A stretch of 64,000 nt of DNA from positions 3,534,001 to 3,598,000 of the forward strand of contig NZ_LT629785.1 of NCBI RefSeq assembly GCF_900105995.1, in the 5' to 3' direction. Below the pieces are notes generated by a model. The model did not search any database and had not been told where the DNA came from. It saw nothing but the letters and a program-made list of their open reading frames with translations. Of the stretch, positions 15,141 through 23,758 are shown piece by piece. The stretch's first letter is position 1. Each line of letters begins with the position of its first letter. Both the position numbers and the translations under genes were made by a program. Origin of the DNA: Pseudomonas pohangensis. Lineage in GTDB: Bacteria > Pseudomonadota > Gammaproteobacteria > Pseudomonadales > Pseudomonadaceae.

Positions 15141-16685
15141 TTACCAGGTTTGGGTAGCCTTGAACTTCTCGATACCTGCTTTGATAGCCGCGTCGATATC
15201 GTCGTTGAAGTCACCCTTCTCGTTAATCTTCGCCATTAGGTCAGCTTGATCACGGTTGAAATAGGACAGCAGGGAAGCCTCAAAACTGCCGACCTTGTCT
15301 ACTTCAACGTCGTTCAGGAATCCACGGTCAACGGCATAAAGCGACAGCGACATTTCAGCGATGGACATCGGCGAATATTGCTTCTGCTTCATCAGCTCGG
15401 TAACACGCTTACCATGTTCAAGCTGCTTGCGAGTGGCATCGTCCAGATCCGAAGCAAACTGGGAGAAGGCTGCCAGTTCACGGTACTGGGCCAGCGCCGT
15501 ACGAATACCGCCGGACAGTTTTTTGACGATCTTGGTCTGAGCAGCACCACCAACACGCGATACCGAAATACCGGAGTTCACTGCCGGACGAATACCGGAG
15601 TTGAACATCGCTGATTCCAGGAAGATCTGGCCATCCGTAATCGAGATCACGTTGGTCGGAACAAACGCGGAAACGTCACCGGCCTGGGTTTCAATGATCG
15701 GCAGAGCCGTCAGCGAGCCCGTTTTGCCAGTTACTGCGCCATTGGTGAACTTCTCGACGTACTCTTCGGACACGCGTGACGCGCGCTCGAGCAGACGACT
15801 GTGGAGATAGAAAACATCACCCGGATAAGCTTCGCGACCTGGCGGACGGCGCAGCAGCAGGGAAATCTGGCGATAAGCTACCGCCTGCTTGGACAGATCG
15901 TCATAAACGATCAGCGCATCTTCGCCGCGGTCACGGAAATATTCGCCCATGGTGCAACCGGAATAGGCCGCAATATATTGCAGTGCAGCTGACTCCGAAG
16001 CACTGGCCACGACGACGATAGTATTCGCCAGCGCACCATTCTCTTCCAGCTTGCGTACCACGTTGGCGACAGTCGAACGCTTCTGGCCGATTGCTACGTA
16101 GACAGAAAAAATGCCGCTGTTCTTCTGATTGATGATGGCATCAATCGCCAGAGCAGTTTTACCAATCTGGCGGTCACCGATGATCAGCTCACGCTGGCCA
16201 CGGCCGACAGGAATCATGGCATCTACAGCCTTGTAACCGGTCTGTACCGGCTGGTCGACCGATTTACGCCAGATCACACCGGGAGCCACCTTTTCAACAG
16301 CATCAAATGCGCTGTTGTTCAGTGGTCCTTTGCCGTCGATCGGGTTACCCAATGCATCGACAACACGGCCCAGCAGTTCCGGTCCGACCGGCACTTCGAG
16401 AACACGGCCGGTGCACTTGGCACTCATACCTTCAGCCAGCGACTGAAACTCGCCCAGAACAACAGCGCCGACCGAATCGCGCTCAAGGTTCATGGCCATG
16501 CCATAAACCCCGCCGGGAAACTCGATCATTTCGCCATACATTACGTCGGCAAGACCATGAATCCGCACGATACCGTCGGAGACACTGACTACAGTGCCTT
16601 CGTTGCGGGCTTGGGAGGCGATATCGAGTTTCTCGATACGGCCTTTGATGATTTCACTTATTTCGGAAGGATTGAGTTGCTGCAT
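15141..16685 (-). CDS. atpA: ATP synthase F1 alpha subunit
   Basis: The 514-residue subunit starts MQQLNPSEISEIIKGRIEKL and carries the non-catalytic Walker A site GDRQIGKTALAIDAI (about residues 169-183). VGRGQRELIIGDRQ and the downstream PAVNSGISVSRVGG segment, which contains the arginine-finger region, are intact. Alpha provides regulatory nucleotide sites and the arginine finger for catalysis in beta. It follows atpH by 21 bp. Confidence 0.98.
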   Translation of the reverse strand: MQQLNPSEISEIIKGRIEKLDIASQARNEGTVVSVSDGIVRIHGLADVMYGEMIEFPGGVYGMAMNLERDSVGAVVLGEFQSLAEGMSAKCTGRVLEVPVGPELLGRVVDALGNPIDGKGPLNNSAFDAVEKVAPGVIWRKSVDQPVQTGYKAVDAMIPVGRGQRELIIGDRQIGKTALAIDAIINQKNSGIFSVYVAIGQKRSTVANVVRKLEENGALANTIVVVASASESAALQYIAAYSGCTMGEYFRDRGEDALIVYDDLSKQAVAYRQISLLLRRPPGREAYPGDVFYLHSRLLERASRVSEEYVEKFTNGAVTGKTGSLTALPIIETQAGDVSAFVPTNVISITDGQIFLESAMFNSGIRPAVNSGISVSRVGGAAQTKIVKKLSGGIRTALAQYRELAAFSQFASDLDDATRKQLEHGKRVTELMKQKQYSPMSIAEMSLSLYAVDRGFLNDVEVDKVGSFEASLLSYFNRDQADLMAKINEKGDFNDDIDAAIKAGIEKFKATQTW

Positions 16686-16706
16686 TGCTCTGCTGCCCCT
16701 TCAAAC

Positions 16707-17243
16707 TCAGGATTTCAACGCTTCAGCAAGTTTCGCGATTTTTCCGCGAACCGAGCCATCGATAACCAGGTCGCCGGCACGGATTACGACGCCGCCAATA
16801 AGGCTGGAATCTTCCGTAGCATGCAAACGCACTTCTCGGCTGAGCCGTGCGCTGAGAACCTTGGCGAGTTTGTCTTTCTGTTCATTATTCAATGCAAAGG
16901 CACTGGTGACTTCCACATCTACCGACTTTTCCTGTTCAGCCTTGTACAGCTCGAACAATTCGGTAATCTCTGGCAAAAGCAACAGACGGTCGTTTTCAGC
17001 CAGCAGGTGGATAAAGTTCTGTACCTTGGCATCCAACTTGTCGCCACACACCTCGACAAAAGTGTTGGCCTTTTCAGCGCCTGTCAGACGCGGAACCCTG
17101 AGCATCTGCTGAATGGTTTTATCCACAGATACACTGCTTGCCAAACCCAGCATTGCTGACCATTCAGTCAACTGCTTCTGGCTTTGGGCAAACTCGAAGG
17201 CTGCCTTTGCGTAAGGTCGGGCAAGCGTGGTCAGTTCAGCCAT
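16707..17243 (-). CDS. atpH: ATP synthase F1 delta subunit
   Basis: The 178-residue protein begins MAELTTLARPYAKAAFEFAQ, the helical N-terminal domain that caps the alpha subunits, and ends in the family signature VVIRAGDLVIDGSVRGKIAK. Delta joins F1 to the peripheral stalk formed by the b subunits. It lies 11 bp after atpF. Confidence 0.97.
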   Translation of the reverse strand: MAELTTLARPYAKAAFEFAQSQKQLTEWSAMLGLASSVSVDKTIQQMLRVPRLTGAEKANTFVEVCGDKLDAKVQNFIHLLAENDRLLLLPEITELFELYKAEQEKSVDVEVTSAFALNNEQKDKLAKVLSARLSREVRLHATEDSSLIGGVVIRAGDLVIDGSVRGKIAKLAEALKS

Positions 17244-17254
17244 GATGCCCCCGC

Positions 17255-17725
17255 TTAGATTTCGGCTGCCAGTCGCGAAACCAGCTCCGCATGCGCATTT
17301 TGATCAATGGTCGAACCAAGAATTTTTTCAGCGCCAATCACCGCCAGGCCACCCAACTGGGTACGCAATGCATCTTTAGCGCTGTTGATTTCTTGTTCGA
17401 TCTCGGCTTGAGCCTGTGCTTTCACGCGCTCCGCCTCGACACGAGCCTGATCTCTGGCCTCGTCGACGAGCTGGTTCGCGCGCTTCTTCGCTTGCTCAAT
17501 GATTTCTGCAGCCTGGCTTTTGGCATCGCGTAACTGGTGTGCCACTTTTTCGTGGGCCAACTCCAAATCACGATTTGCCCGGCTGGCAGCATCCAGACCA
17601 TCTGCGATCTTCTTCTGACGCTCCCGCAAAGCTGTGATGACCGGAGGCCACACATACTTCATGCAGAAAACTACAAAAATGAAGAACGCAACGGACTGAC
17701 CAATCAGGGTTGCATTAATGTTCAC
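17255..17725 (-). CDS. atpF: ATP synthase F0 b subunit
   Basis: The 156-residue protein has one N-terminal membrane helix (MNINATLIGQSVAFFIFVVF) followed by a long charged coiled coil rich in Ala, Glu, Arg and Lys (about residues 30-130) that forms the peripheral stalk as a dimer. A conserved RERQKKIADGLDAA segment starts the stalk. It is preceded by atpE with a hairpin in the short gap. Confidence 0.97.
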   Translation of the reverse strand: MNINATLIGQSVAFFIFVVFCMKYVWPPVITALRERQKKIADGLDAASRANRDLELAHEKVAHQLRDAKSQAAEIIEQAKKRANQLVDEARDQARVEAERVKAQAQAEIEQEINSAKDALRTQLGGLAVIGAEKILGSTIDQNAHAELVSRLAAEI

Positions 17726-17760
17726 GCCAACACCTCGCTCTTTCGTTGTTCATCGCATAA

Positions 17761-17784
17761 AGCAACTCGAAACATCGAGTTGCT
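17761..17784 (-). terminator. Hairpin between atpE and atpF
   Basis: AGCAACTCGA (17761-17770) and TCGAGTTGCT (17775-17784) form a perfect 10-bp stem with a 4-nt loop, overlapping the last base of the atpE stop. On the minus strand the stem is followed by TTTATGC, so it could act as a weak terminator or protect the upstream transcript end. AtpE is needed in about ten copies per complex and AtpF in two, so the element fits stoichiometric control inside the operon. Confidence 0.6.
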
Positions 17785-18038
17785 TAGAGGATTTGACCAA
17801 CGAAGGGGTTTGCAAAGGTGAAGAACAGTGCCAGACCAACACCGATCATGGTCACGGCATCCAGCAGACCGGCGACGATGAACATTTTCACTTGAAGCAT
17901 TGGAACCATTTCCGGCTGGCGAGCTGCGCCTTCCAGAAATTTGCCTCCAAGCAGGCCAAAGCCAATGGCGGTACCCAGGGCACCCATGCCAATCAAAAGT
18001 GCAACGGCGATCGCGGTTAGACCAACTACAGTTTCCAT
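17784..18038 (-). CDS. atpE: ATP synthase F0 c subunit
   Basis: The 84-residue protein is a two-helix hairpin that assembles into the membrane rotor ring. The polar loop reads ARQPEM (residues 39-44), and the ion-binding carboxylate is Asp60 in GLLDAVTMIG. Pseudomonas and E. coli both use Asp here. The ligand set around it looks proton- rather than sodium-type, since the typical Na+ motif is absent. It lies 59 bp after atpB. Confidence 0.97.
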   Translation of the reverse strand: METVVGLTAIAVALLIGMGALGTAIGFGLLGGKFLEGAARQPEMVPMLQVKMFIVAGLLDAVTMIGVGLALFFTFANPFVGQIL

Positions 18039-18097
18039 CTTTCCTCCCGACTTTTATGTCGTATTGGTTAAAGGTTTTGCAAAAAGTACAACAGTAA

Positions 18098-18964
18098 TCA
18101 GTGACTGTCTTCGTGTGCCAGCGACAGGTAGACAATGGTCAGCATCATGAAGATGAATGCTTGCAGCGTGATGATCAGGATATGGAACATCGCCCAGGCC
18201 CAGTTGAGGGCCAGACCGAAGACGCCCATCAGGAATCCGGCACTGAATATCACAGCAATCAGAATGAAGATCAACTCGCCGGCATACATGTTGCCGAACA
18301 GCCGCAAACCCAGAGAAAACGGTTTGGCAATCAGGGTGACGAATTCAAGCAGAAAGTTCACCGGTACCAGAATCGCCTGAACCACCACATTCTTGCTGTT
18401 GAAAGGATGCAGTGTCAGCTCGCCAAGGAAACCGCCTATGCCCTTGACCTTGATGCTGTAGTAAACAATCAGCGCAAAAACCGAAATGGCCATGCCCAAT
18501 GTGGCATTCGGATCGGTAGTCGGTACCACACGGAAGAACAGATGGTCGTTGCCGGCAATCGTGGCCGCCAGCTTTGGCAGCCAGTCCACAGGCACCAGAT
18601 CCATCAGGTTCATCAGGAATATCCAGACAAAGATTGTCAGGGCCAGAGGGGCAATCACGGCATTCTTGCCATGAAAGGTGTCCTTTACGCTCTGGTCAAC
18701 AAACTCGACCATCATTTCGACAAAATTCTGCAGTGCGCCAGGTTGGCCGCTGGTGGCGCGCTTGGCTGCTGCGCGGAATACCAGAATGAAAACCAGACCA
18801 AGAACAACAGACCAGCCAAGGGTGTCTACATGAAACGCCCAGAAGCCCATCTCCTTTGCTTGTTCAGGGGTATGTGCAAAACCCCACTCGCCACCGGGAA
18901 GCTGTCCGAAGGTCAGATTCTGCAGGTGGTGCTTGATGTAGCCGGAAACGCTTTCTGCTGCCAT
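18098..18964 (-). CDS. atpB: ATP synthase F0 a subunit
   Basis: The 288-residue membrane protein forms the stator half-channels for protons. It carries several helices and the essential arginine in the SLGLRLFGNMYAGELIF segment (around residue 215-230). An N-terminal extension of about 40 residues ahead of the first helix (LGWSVVLGLVFILVF) is usual for gammaproteobacteria. It follows atpI by 17 bp. Confidence 0.97.
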   Translation of the reverse strand: MAAESVSGYIKHHLQNLTFGQLPGGEWGFAHTPEQAKEMGFWAFHVDTLGWSVVLGLVFILVFRAAAKRATSGQPGALQNFVEMMVEFVDQSVKDTFHGKNAVIAPLALTIFVWIFLMNLMDLVPVDWLPKLAATIAGNDHLFFRVVPTTDPNATLGMAISVFALIVYYSIKVKGIGGFLGELTLHPFNSKNVVVQAILVPVNFLLEFVTLIAKPFSLGLRLFGNMYAGELIFILIAVIFSAGFLMGVFGLALNWAWAMFHILIITLQAFIFMMLTIVYLSLAHEDSH

Positions 18965-18981
18965 TTTTACCTCAACCGCTC

Positions 18982-19407
18982 TTAAGGTCTCAAAGGTTTA
19001 GCTTTAATCAGCAACGGTGCAAACCAGCTGACCACCTGGGTCAGGATGAACACTACGAAAACCGATCGTGCATCCAGTGGTTTAACGCCCGCAAACACCA
19101 GCGCAAAAAGCGCCGCTGTCAAAACAAACTTGCCCGCCTCACCCGCATAGAATGACTTGAGGATGTCCCTGGCTGCACGCGCACCGCTGTAGCGAAATGC
19201 CTTGCGTGCAAAGTACAGGTTAGGTAGCCAGGCTATCGCCCCACCGAGAAATCCCGAATATCCGGAACTCCATCCTAGCCAGATCAGCAATGCTGCGGAA
19301 ATCAGGATTGCTACAACCAGTTGCGCAATCAGTATCTGAAAAACCGGTAGCCGATGTAGCGGCAAGCGTTTCTGCATGCGCACATTCACCGGTGTATTCC
19401 CCTTCAT
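18982..19407 (-). CDS. atpI: ATP synthase assembly factor AtpI
   Basis: The 141-residue protein has four membrane helices (first about residues 20-40, VFQILIAQLVVAIL) and the conserved PNLYFARKAFRYSGARAA loop. AtpI assists c-ring assembly and is not part of the finished enzyme. The start MKGNTPVNV at 19407 is chosen because AAGG lies 8 nt upstream and the length matches Pseudomonas homologues. Open frame to 19527 covers the promoter and is not used. Confidence 0.88.
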   Translation of the reverse strand: MKGNTPVNVRMQKRLPLHRLPVFQILIAQLVVAILISAALLIWLGWSSGYSGFLGGAIAWLPNLYFARKAFRYSGARAARDILKSFYAGEAGKFVLTAALFALVFAGVKPLDARSVFVVFILTQVVSWFAPLLIKAKPLRP

Positions 19408-19464
19408 GTCGACTGCCTTCACATAACAAGCTGGCATATTTCGTGCCGACAAATTAGCTGCGGA

Positions 19465-19493
19465 AGTATAGGCCTGCATTAAAAGTGGTTCAA
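19465..19493 (-). promoter_or_regulatory. Probable sigma-70 promoter of the atp operon
   Basis: On the minus strand TTGAAC (19493-19488) and TATACT (19470-19465) are separated by exactly 17 bp. They match the -35 and -10 consensus at five of six and four to five of six positions and lie 58 bp before the atpI start codon. The position downstream of the parB stop shows that atp transcription can begin independently of parAB. Confidence 0.65.
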
Positions 19494-19498
19494 CCGTT

Positions 19499-19516
19499 GG
19501 TCGGCATATTCCGACC
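19499..19516 (-). terminator. Small hairpin after parB
   Basis: GGTCGG (19499-19504) pairs with CCGACC (19511-19516) around a 6-nt loop, 11 bp past the parB stop. It is followed on the minus strand by AACGG, not a T-run, so it is at best a weak terminator. It lies just upstream of the atp -35 box and could equally be an operator. Confidence 0.35.
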
Positions 19517-19527
19517 AAGTACCTCAA

Positions 19528-20400
19528 TCAGCGTATGTGAGCCAGAACCCCCTGCAGTTCATCCAGAGAGTTGTAGCGAATAACCAGCTGACCCTTGCCT
19601 TTCTGGCCATGCTTGATCTGCACCGGAGAGCCCAGTTTTTCGGCCAGTCGCTGTTCCAGCCGGGTTATGTCCGGATCGGTTTTTACGGGTTCAGCCGCTC
19701 GTGGTTTAGCGCTCAGCCATTGCCTTACCAGTGCTTCCGTCTGGCGAACTGTGAGCCCTTGTGCGACAACGTGTCGCGCACCTTCGACCTGAGTTTCCAG
19801 TGGTAAGCCCAGCAGAGCCCTGGCATGACCCATTTCCAGATCGCCATGGGACAACAGTGTCTTGATCTCCTCCGGCAAAGCGGTCAAACGCAACAGGTTG
19901 GTAACGGTAACCCTGGATTTTCCGACCGCATCAGCAACCTGCTGCTGGGTCAATTGAAACTCCTGTTGCAATCGTTGCAGGGCAAAGGCTTCTTCAATCG
20001 GGTTGAGATCTTCACGCTGGATATTCTCGATAAGGGCCATGGCAATAGCCGCTTCATCGGGAATTTCCCTGACCAATGCAGCTATTTTATCCAGACCCGC
20101 CTGTTGCGTTGCGCGCCAGCGGCGTTCGCCAGCAACGATTTCAAAACGGCCATTGGCTATCGGACGCACCACGATCGGTTGCATCAGGCCCTGTGCCTTG
20201 ATCGATTGCGCCAGTTCTTCCAGAGCTTCGGGATCCATGTCGCGACGCGGCTGGTATTTGCCGCGCTGGATCAAGTCCACCGGTAGATTCTGTAACTCAC
20301 TGCTTTCTTTGCTGCTGGCTTCCTGTTGCAAAGCAGAAGCGCTGCTACCACTCAGAAGTGCATCCAGACCACGGCCGAGGCCACGCTTTTTGAGAACCAT
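19528..20400 (-). CDS. parB: Chromosome partitioning protein ParB
   Basis: The 290-residue CTPase/DNA-binding protein begins MVLKKRGLGRGLDALLSGS, the ParA-interacting N-terminus. It has GERRWRATQQAGL (about residues 116-128, the CTP-binding GERRxRA motif) and a helix-turn-helix around LTQQQVADAVGKSRVTVTNL. A C-terminal dimerisation domain closes it. ParB loads at parS sites and spreads to organise the origin region. Two parS-like sites are present in recF, 11-12 kb away in this window. It follows parA by 9 bp. Confidence 0.97.
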   Translation of the reverse strand: MVLKKRGLGRGLDALLSGSSASALQQEASSKESSELQNLPVDLIQRGKYQPRRDMDPEALEELAQSIKAQGLMQPIVVRPIANGRFEIVAGERRWRATQQAGLDKIAALVREIPDEAAIAMALIENIQREDLNPIEEAFALQRLQQEFQLTQQQVADAVGKSRVTVTNLLRLTALPEEIKTLLSHGDLEMGHARALLGLPLETQVEGARHVVAQGLTVRQTEALVRQWLSAKPRAAEPVKTDPDITRLEQRLAEKLGSPVQIKHGQKGKGQLVIRYNSLDELQGVLAHIR

Positions 20401-20409
20401 GTAATTTCC

Positions 20410-21198
20410 TTATGCCGTAGCAGCTTTATGGCTGTTGCGTTGACGCCTGGACATTTCTCCAGCGAGCGCAAGATAGGCCTGGGCACCACGTGATTGCTTG
20501 TCGTAGACCAGGGCTGGCATGCCGTGACTCGGGGCCTCGGCCAGACGAATATTCCGCGGAATCACTGTCTGGTACAGCTGATCTCCAAAATGCTCTTTCA
20601 ATTGGCTGGAAACGTCGTTGGTCAAGCTCATCCGAGGGTCGTACATGGTGCGCAACAAACCCTCGATCTTCAGCGAAGGATTCAACATCTGTGCGATGCG
20701 CTGAATGGAATTGATCAGATCTGACAGACCTTCCAAGGCAAAGTATTCACACTGCATCGGAATAATCACACCATCTGCGGCCACCAGCGCGTTGACTGTC
20801 AGCATCGACAACGAAGGGGGACAGTCGATCAGAATGTAATCGTAATTATCCCTGATCGGCGCCAGCGCATAACGCAAGCGGCTTTCCTTCATGCGCATTT
20901 CCAGCAGAACGACTTCCGCCGCGGTCAGATCACGATTTGCCGGCAGCAACTGGTAGCCGCCGTGCTCGGCGAACTGCATGGCGGTACCCACATCACACTC
21001 GCCAATCAGTACGTCATAGATCGAGTGCTGGAGAGCATGTTTGTCTATTCCACTGCCCATTGTCGCGTTACCTTGCGGATCAAGGTCAATCAGCAAAACC
21101 CGGCGCTTGGTGGCTACCAGGGATGCTGCCAGATTGATGCAGGTGGTGGTTTTACCCACACCGCCTTTCTGGTTGGCAATCGCGAATACCTTGGCCAT
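20410..21198 (-). CDS. parA: Chromosome partitioning ATPase ParA (Soj)
   Basis: The 262-residue ATPase has the deviant Walker A loop KGGVGKTTT (residues 11-19) immediately after MAKVFAIANQ, and Walker B ILIDCPPSLSML (about residues 121-132). Lacking a helix-turn-helix extension, it is the small chromosomal type. ParA forms a nucleoid-bound gradient that moves ParB-parS complexes. It is followed by parB and lies 17 bp after rsmG, so rsmG-parA-parB are probably one transcript. Confidence 0.97.
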   Translation of the reverse strand: MAKVFAIANQKGGVGKTTTCINLAASLVATKRRVLLIDLDPQGNATMGSGIDKHALQHSIYDVLIGECDVGTAMQFAEHGGYQLLPANRDLTAAEVVLLEMRMKESRLRYALAPIRDNYDYILIDCPPSLSMLTVNALVAADGVIIPMQCEYFALEGLSDLINSIQRIAQMLNPSLKIEGLLRTMYDPRMSLTNDVSSQLKEHFGDQLYQTVIPRNIRLAEAPSHGMPALVYDKQSRGAQAYLALAGEMSRRQRNSHKAATA

Positions 21199-21215
21199 GA
21201 ATAGCAGTTACTCCT

Positions 21216-21866
21216 TTAAATCGTGCGCTGCAGTATCAGCAGATGGCGTTGACCTTGGCAACCTGGAACCAGCAAGACATGTGATTCCAGCAAGCGGAAA
21301 TCTGCCGGTAAAACCTGCAGTTCATCGTCAGGATGCAATCCTTTCATCGCCAACCAGCGCGTATCAACCCCACCCAGATGGCGGGTCCAGTTGGCAAAAT
21401 CCGCCAGCGAGCTGAAGGCTCGGGAACAGATACCCTCGAAAGGTCGTTCAGGTCTGAAGTCTTCGACTCTACTGTGAACAACCTCAAGATTACTCAATTG
21501 CAGTTCAAGCTTTACCTGGGTGAGGAAGCGGGTTTTCTTGCCGTTCGCATCAAGCAGAGTGAAATGCAGCTGGGGAAACATGATAGCCAGCGGTATGCCA
21601 GGCATTCCGCCACCGCTGCCGACATCCAGCCAGTTGTTCCCGGCCTGGGCGACGTACTTAACGACACTCAGGCTATCCAGCAGGTGACGGGAGACCATTT
21701 CATCGGGATTGCGTACAGCCGTCAGGTTGTACGCCTTGTTCCACTTGATCAGTAGCTCAAGATAAGCCAGCAGTCTTTCTTGCTGAATGGGGCTTATCTC
21801 TAGTCCAAGCTGGCTCGCTCCGTGCAGAAGCTCCTCAGCGTGTGCAGGTGTTAATGACGAACTCAA
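21216..21866 (-). CDS. rsmG: 16S rRNA m7G527 methyltransferase RsmG (GidB)
   Basis: The 216-residue SAM-dependent enzyme methylates N7 of G527 in 16S rRNA. Visible motifs are KWNKAYNLTAVRNPDEMVSRH (residues about 41-61, split here for length as KWNKAYNLTAV and NPDEMVSRH), the SAM loop DVGSGGGMPGIPLA and LLDANGKKTRFL. The start is a TTG at 21866 overlapping the mnmG stop by four bases (TTGA), giving translational coupling. Loss of this enzyme is known to cause low-level streptomycin resistance. Confidence 0.94.
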   Translation of the reverse strand: MSSSLTPAHAEELLHGASQLGLEISPIQQERLLAYLELLIKWNKAYNLTAVRNPDEMVSRHLLDSLSVVKYVAQAGNNWLDVGSGGGMPGIPLAIMFPQLHFTLLDANGKKTRFLTQVKLELQLSNLEVVHSRVEDFRPERPFEGICSRAFSSLADFANWTRHLGGVDTRWLAMKGLHPDDELQVLPADFRLLESHVLLVPGCQGQRHLLILQRTI

Positions 21867-23758
21867 GCACTCTGCTCCATCTGGCTCCCGGCACTGCGCT
21901 TCTTCAGATAAATCATTAACAGCGAGATAGCGGCCGGGGTAACACCTGGTATGCGGGATGCCTGACCCAAGGTTTGCGGGCGACTGCTGTCCAGCTTGAG
22001 CTGAATTTCCTTGGACAGTCCGGAGATACTCTTGTAATCGATATCCGGCGGCAACCCGGTGTTTTCACTGGCTCGCAGACGCAGGATTTCTTCCTGTTGC
22101 CGATCTATGTAGCCGGCGTATTTGGTCTTGATCTCAATCTGCTCGGCAACCCGGGAATCACAGGTACCTTGTCCGGTAATGGCAATCAAACCCGCATAGT
22201 CAATTTCCGGTCGTGCCAGTAAATTCAGCAAATTGTATTCATGCGTCAGCGGTGTACCGAAGTGCTCGGCGATTGCCTCACCCTGCGCTGTATGGGGTCT
22301 GACCCAGGTACTTTTCAAACGCTGCTCTTCAAGGGCAATTGCCTCGCGCTTGGCCTCGAAAACAGCCCAGCGCTGATCATCCACCAGGCCCAGCTCGCGA
22401 CCCTTTTCAGTCAGGCGTACATCCGCATTGTCCTCACGCAGGATCAGCCGGTATTCCGCTCTTGAGGTGAACATCCGGTATGGCTCCTGGGTGCCCAGTG
22501 TTATCAGGTCATCGACCAGCACACCGATATAGGCTTCGTCGCGTCGAGGACACCAGGCTTCCTTTCCTTGCGTCCGCAAAGCAGCGTTGGTCCCGGCCAA
22601 CAAGCCCTGGGCACCTGCCTCCTCATAGCCGGTCGTTCCGTTGATCTGGCCAGCGAAAAACAAACCATCAATGACCTTGGTTTCCAGACTGTACTTCAGA
22701 TCTCTCGGGTCAAAATAATCGTACTCGATGGCGTAACCGGGACGCATGATATGGGCGTTTTCCATACCGCGAATCGATCTGACGATTTGCAGTTGCACAT
22801 CAAAAGGCAATGAGGTCGAGATGCCATTCGGATACAACTCGTGGGTATCCAGCCCTTCGGGCTCTATGAAAACCTGGTGACTTTCCTTTTCGGCGAAGCG
22901 ATGGATCTTGTCTTCAATGGATGGGCAATAACGCGGCCCCACGCCTTCGATTACCCCGGAATACATCGGTGAGCGGTCCAGATTGCTGGCAATGATTTCG
23001 TGAGTGCGAGCATTCGTGTGGGTAATCCAGCAGCTGACTTGTCGCGGATGCTCTTGCTGGGTACCGAGAAAAGACATCACCGGTAGCGGTGTATCCCCAG
23101 GTTGCTCGGTCATCACCGAGTAATCCACCGAGCGGCCATCGATGCGCGGTGGTGTTCCGGTCTTCAACCGTCCAACGCGTAAAGGCAGTTCGCGCAAACG
23201 TTTTGCCAGAGCGATCGAGGGCGGATCACCGGCACGACCACCTGAGTAATTCTGCAGGCCAATGTGGATCAGCCCGCCAAGAAAGGTTCCGGTTGTCAGC
23301 ACCACGGATGCGGCATGGAACTTCAGACCCATCTGGGTTACCACACCACAAACCTGATTATTGTTGACGATCAGATCATCGCAGGCTTGCTGGAATATCC
23401 ACAGGTTCGGCTGGTTTTCCAGGGCATGCCGAACAGCCGCCTTGTACATCACCCGATCGGCTTGTGCGCGTGTCGCACGCACCGCTGGTCCTTTGCGGCT
23501 GTTGAGTACACGAAACTGAATGCCGCTCTTGTCTGTGGCATGCGCCATGACGCCACCCAGCGCATCTATTTCCTTGACCAGATGACTCTTGCCGATTCCG
23601 CCAATGGCAGGGTTGCAGCTCATTTGCCCAAGCGTTTCAACGTTATGTGTCAGCAGTAAGGTCTTTACACCCATGCGTGCAGCTGCCAGGGCAGCTTCAG
23701 TGCCAGCATGGCCGCCACCAATCACGATGACATCAAAACGGGAAGGGAAATCCACCAC
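21863..23758 (-). CDS. mnmG: tRNA uridine-5-carboxymethylaminomethyl synthase subunit MnmG (GidA)
   Basis: The 631-residue FAD protein works with MnmE to form cmnm5U34 in tRNA. The N-terminal FAD loop is VIGGGHAGTEAALAAARMG (about residues 12-30). CNPAIGGIGKSHLVKEIDAL and the EAGAQGLLAGTNAA region are family signatures. The length is standard. It is the first gene of a cluster with rsmG, parA and parB and reads away from the DnaA-box region at 23759-24209. Confidence 0.97.
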   Translation of the reverse strand: MVDFPSRFDVIVIGGGHAGTEAALAAARMGVKTLLLTHNVETLGQMSCNPAIGGIGKSHLVKEIDALGGVMAHATDKSGIQFRVLNSRKGPAVRATRAQADRVMYKAAVRHALENQPNLWIFQQACDDLIVNNNQVCGVVTQMGLKFHAASVVLTTGTFLGGLIHIGLQNYSGGRAGDPPSIALAKRLRELPLRVGRLKTGTPPRIDGRSVDYSVMTEQPGDTPLPVMSFLGTQQEHPRQVSCWITHTNARTHEIIASNLDRSPMYSGVIEGVGPRYCPSIEDKIHRFAEKESHQVFIEPEGLDTHELYPNGISTSLPFDVQLQIVRSIRGMENAHIMRPGYAIEYDYFDPRDLKYSLETKVIDGLFFAGQINGTTGYEEAGAQGLLAGTNAALRTQGKEAWCPRRDEAYIGVLVDDLITLGTQEPYRMFTSRAEYRLILREDNADVRLTEKGRELGLVDDQRWAVFEAKREAIALEEQRLKSTWVRPHTAQGEAIAEHFGTPLTHEYNLLNLLARPEIDYAGLIAITGQGTCDSRVAEQIEIKTKYAGYIDRQQEEILRLRASENTGLPPDIDYKSISGLSKEIQLKLDSSRPQTLGQASRIPGVTPAAISLLMIYLKKRSAGSQMEQSA

